Part shown: piece by piece, positions 61,574 to 64,000 of the stretch | Position numbering within the stretch: the stretch's first letter is position 1 | Layout of the letters: each line of letters begins with the position of its first letter | NCBI GenBank assembly: GCA_964563435.1 | Contig: CAZLXI010000020.1 | Location: 1-64,000 of the forward strand | DNA: 64,000 nt | DNA from: Leadbetterella sp964563435 | GTDB lineage: Bacteria > Bacteroidota > Bacteroidia > Cytophagales > Spirosomataceae | Direction: 5' to 3' | Notes under the pieces: generated by a model | What the model was told of the DNA's origin: nothing | Database searches by the model: none | Seen by the model: the letters and a program-made list of their open reading frames with translations, nothing else | Position numbers and translations under genes: made by a program

Positions 61574-64000
61574 ATGAAGATGACGAACGTGAAAAATTTT
61601 ACCTTAATATTGCTTTTCCTATTATGTGCTCAGGCGATTTCCGCTCAGAACGTTTTGATCAAAACGGCTAACCACTACTATGAAAGCATGAGCTATATGA
61701 AAGCCATAACAGCTTATGAAGAGGTTTTGAAAAAGAAAGGCGTATCCGACATCGAGAAGGTTCTGGTGATGAAAAACCTGGCAGAGAGCTATCTCAAGGT
61801 GAAAGATGCCGTGAATGGTGAGCGTGTGCTTCAGTCCCTGCTGAATTCCGGCCTGGATCTCGGAGCCGACCGGGCCAACCTTACGCTTTCCTATGCGCGT
61901 GCGCTGGCCAGTAATTCCAAATATAAAGAGTCGCAGGAACAGTTTGACAGCTACCTGCTCCTGGTGGAAAATGATGAAAGAGCGAAAGGCTTTTCCAGAT
62001 TATACGAAGATATAAGTGTGCTGGCCCGAAATGTGGATTGTTATAAGGTGGATTATTTATCCATCAATACCACTGCTGCCGATTTCAGCCCGGTGAAGTA
62101 TCAGAACGGACTGGTGTTTGTGTCCAACCGCAAGAATTCCGGAGGGTTGAGGAGAGTATTCGAATGGAATAACAGTCCTTTTCTGGATCTGTACCATCTG
62201 GATGAATTAGCGAAAATATCCTCCGGTGAAGCCGGTCTGGGCGGTGCAGCCTCGGCAAGAAACAGTAGAACAAAGCGGAACCCGGAAGTAGGATCGGATG
62301 AATATACCATGCCTACCGCCAACGATTCCCCTACACTGGGTGTTTTCGGAGGGGGGAACATTGGTGGGCGGAGAAACAGCTACTCTGACAGGGCCCTGAC
62401 GGAAAGTGACCGGATGAGCAGTTCTATTAACTCCAAGTATCACGAAGGTCCGGTAGCTTTCTTCAAAGACGGAAGGCGGGTGATATTTACCCGGAACAAC
62501 ATGAAGGGCGGAACTCCCAAAAAGAGCGACGACGGGATTATTAAGCTGAAAATGTATTCGGCGGAAGCGAAAAAAGATGCCTGGGCCAACATTACGGAAC
62601 TGCCTTTTAACTCCGACCAATACTCTACGGGTCATCCTTCGCTTTCGGCCGATGAACGACTGCTGTTTTTTGTATCCGATATGCCGGGAGGATTCGGAGG
62701 AACCGACATTTATGTGTCGAAATACGAAGGTTCGGGCTGGGGCGCACCCATTAACCTGGGCCCTCAGATCAATACTGCGGGAAATGAGATGTTTCCTTTT
62801 GTAGACGAGATAGGAAATCTTTATTTTTCTTCTGACGGCCATCCGGGCCTGGGAGACCTAGATATCTTCTACGTCAGGATGGAGGGCACCGCCGTCAAAG
62901 GTAAAGTGACCAACCTGGGCATGCCGATGAACTCCAGCAAGGATGATTTCGGGATCATCACCGACGGTCAGCGGAAAACCGGCTATTTCTCTTCTAACCG
63001 CAAAGAAGGAGGTGACGATGATGATATCTATAAATTTGACAGGGAATGCGAAGCAGACTGTGAATTGCTGTTAGCCGTATACGATGCAGACACCAAAATG
63101 CCATTGGATCATTCCAGGGTTACGTTTACCGATGATAAGGGGAATGAGCGGAGCGTGGAAAGCGATGCTGACGGGATCGTGAAGCTCGACAATATTGTAG
63201 TGGGGCATCATTACGCGTTCAAAGCCACCAAAGAAGGCTACACGCCGAATACCGTGACCTATATGACGGAAGATTGTGATTCGGAAACGCCACGCCTGGA
63301 AATACCCTTGCAAAGACCGGGACTCGACAGTAGCAGTCTCATTGCAAGAGACCGGGTGCCTTCCAGCCTGAGACCTGACGCAAAAACCTGTATTATAAAA
63401 GGGAAAGTACGGATGCTTTCGTCCAAAGCACCGATGGAAGGCGTGTTGATCACCCTGAAGAACGAATGTGACGGAACCACCATAACCACTTATTCCGACA
63501 GAGACGGTAACTTTGAATTTACCGGTGTGGAAGGCTGTGATTATACTCTGCAGGGCAAGAAAGACGAGTATGGCTCGAAGAGCTCCCTGCTTCAGAAATT
63601 TAATTGTAACGATGCCGCTAATGTGGTTCCTGAGATCTATATGTTCAAAGAAGGAGATGTGGTGGAGATTGAGAATATCTACTTTGATTACGGTAAATAT
63701 TATATCCGCAGGGATGCAAGGGCCGGACTGGACAAGCTGGTGGACATCATGCGGGAATATCCGAATATGAAAATTGAGCTCCGCTCGCATACCGACAGTC
63801 GCAGCTCGAAGGAGTTCAACCAGACCTTATCGGATAACCGGGCCAGAAGCACTGCCGAATACCTGTTCAAACGCGGTATAAGCCGTTCGAGGATACTGGA
63901 TTACAAAGGCTTCGGTGAAAGCCAGCTGGTGAACGGTTGTGCCGACGGCGTGAAATGTTCGGAAGCGGAGCATCAGCTTAACCGCCGGACAGAGATAAAA
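61574..64000 (+). CDS. OmpA family protein with TPR and PD40 repeats, PorE-like (partial)
   Basis: Open from the ATG at 61574 to the window edge (809 codons, no stop), so the C-terminus is cut. Signal peptide (ending ISAQ, about residue 23), TPR-like helices (about 28-140), a PD40/beta-propeller region (about 160-500: NGLVFVSNRKNSGG, GHPSLSADERLLFFVSD, NLYFSSDGHPGLGDLDI), carboxypeptidase-regulatory-like domains (about 500-690), and an OmpA C-terminal domain (about 695-809) with RSHTDSR, LSDNRARS and NRRTEI for peptidoglycan binding. The order TPR-propeller-CRD-OmpA is that of PorE. It pairs with the PorP/SprF gene upstream. Confidence 0.9.
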   Translation, partial: MKMTNVKNFTLILLFLLCAQAISAQNVLIKTANHYYESMSYMKAITAYEEVLKKKGVSDIEKVLVMKNLAESYLKVKDAVNGERVLQSLLNSGLDLGADRANLTLSYARALASNSKYKESQEQFDSYLLLVENDERAKGFSRLYEDISVLARNVDCYKVDYLSINTTAADFSPVKYQNGLVFVSNRKNSGGLRRVFEWNNSPFLDLYHLDELAKISSGEAGLGGAASARNSRTKRNPEVGSDEYTMPTANDSPTLGVFGGGNIGGRRNSYSDRALTESDRMSSSINSKYHEGPVAFFKDGRRVIFTRNNMKGGTPKKSDDGIIKLKMYSAEAKKDAWANITELPFNSDQYSTGHPSLSADERLLFFVSDMPGGFGGTDIYVSKYEGSGWGAPINLGPQINTAGNEMFPFVDEIGNLYFSSDGHPGLGDLDIFYVRMEGTAVKGKVTNLGMPMNSSKDDFGIITDGQRKTGYFSSNRKEGGDDDDIYKFDRECEADCELLLAVYDADTKMPLDHSRVTFTDDKGNERSVESDADGIVKLDNIVVGHHYAFKATKEGYTPNTVTYMTEDCDSETPRLEIPLQRPGLDSSSLIARDRVPSSLRPDAKTCIIKGKVRMLSSKAPMEGVLITLKNECDGTTITTYSDRDGNFEFTGVEGCDYTLQGKKDEYGSKSSLLQKFNCNDAANVVPEIYMFKEGDVVEIENIYFDYGKYYIRRDARAGLDKLVDIMREYPNMKIELRSHTDSRSSKEFNQTLSDNRARSTAEYLFKRGISRSRILDYKGFGESQLVNGCADGVKCSEAEHQLNRRTEIK

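Overview
The window looks like chromosome of a Bacteroidota member, most likely a Cytophagales-type environmental bacterium (genus not determinable from sequence alone). The evidence is a type IX secretion PorP/SprF protein next to a PorE-like OmpA protein, a GLPGLI protein beside a TonB-type barrel, a short histone H1-like protein, a SUI1/YciH factor, DUF4230 and DUF4159 proteins, and start regions carrying TAnnTTTG boxes, the -7 element typical of this phylum. I found no rRNA, tRNA, CRISPR array, insertion sequence transposase or prophage gene.

Layout. 0-5 kb: prfC with a small barrel and a lipoprotein (minus strand), an exported small protein, miaA. 5-12.4 kb: DUF4230 and a polytopic membrane protein (plus), then a GLPGLI/TonB-type receptor pair and another membrane protein (minus). 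12.5-21 kb: bglX, a MITE-like foldback, hslU, rpe with a serine/cysteate C-acyltransferase-like enzyme, histone H1-like protein, MaoC/DUF4440 pair, lipid kinase plus SUI1. 21-31.9 kb: POT peptide transporter, NatAB-like exporter, PBP1A, ychF, a GH13 lipoprotein, DUF1801 and ornithine cyclodeaminase-like genes. 32.9-46.5 kb: the most distinctive block, two consecutive TldD-TldE pairs followed without a break by DUF4159, MoxR ATPase, DUF58, BatA-like, DUF4175-like and a further membrane protein. 46.6-53.4 kb: a very large membrane histidine kinase and an AddA-like helicase-nuclease. 53.7-64 kb: TonB-dependent receptor, cmk, FAD oxidoreductase, a peptidase-MA-like/beta-barrel fusion, PorP and an OmpA-family protein that runs off the right edge.

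Functional reading. The 35.97-46.46 kb genes overlap or abut almost everywhere, so they look like one transcription unit; a terminator separates the first TldD-TldE pair from it. Both TldD proteins carry a twin-arginine signal, while neither TldE has a signal peptide. This suggests envelope-located TldD/E proteases served by a MoxR/von Willebrand-type chaperone assembly in the membrane. It is the best candidate here for a poorly described system.

Non-coding structure is unusually rich. Three intergenic palindromes are built from different 7-base units that share the form GTTNNRA. There is a 141-180 bp foldback element, a set of three alternating inverted copies of an AACCCAAAT motif that supplies a promoter element, a 21-bp coding tandem repeat in the BatA-like gene, and several palindromes that overlap stop codons.
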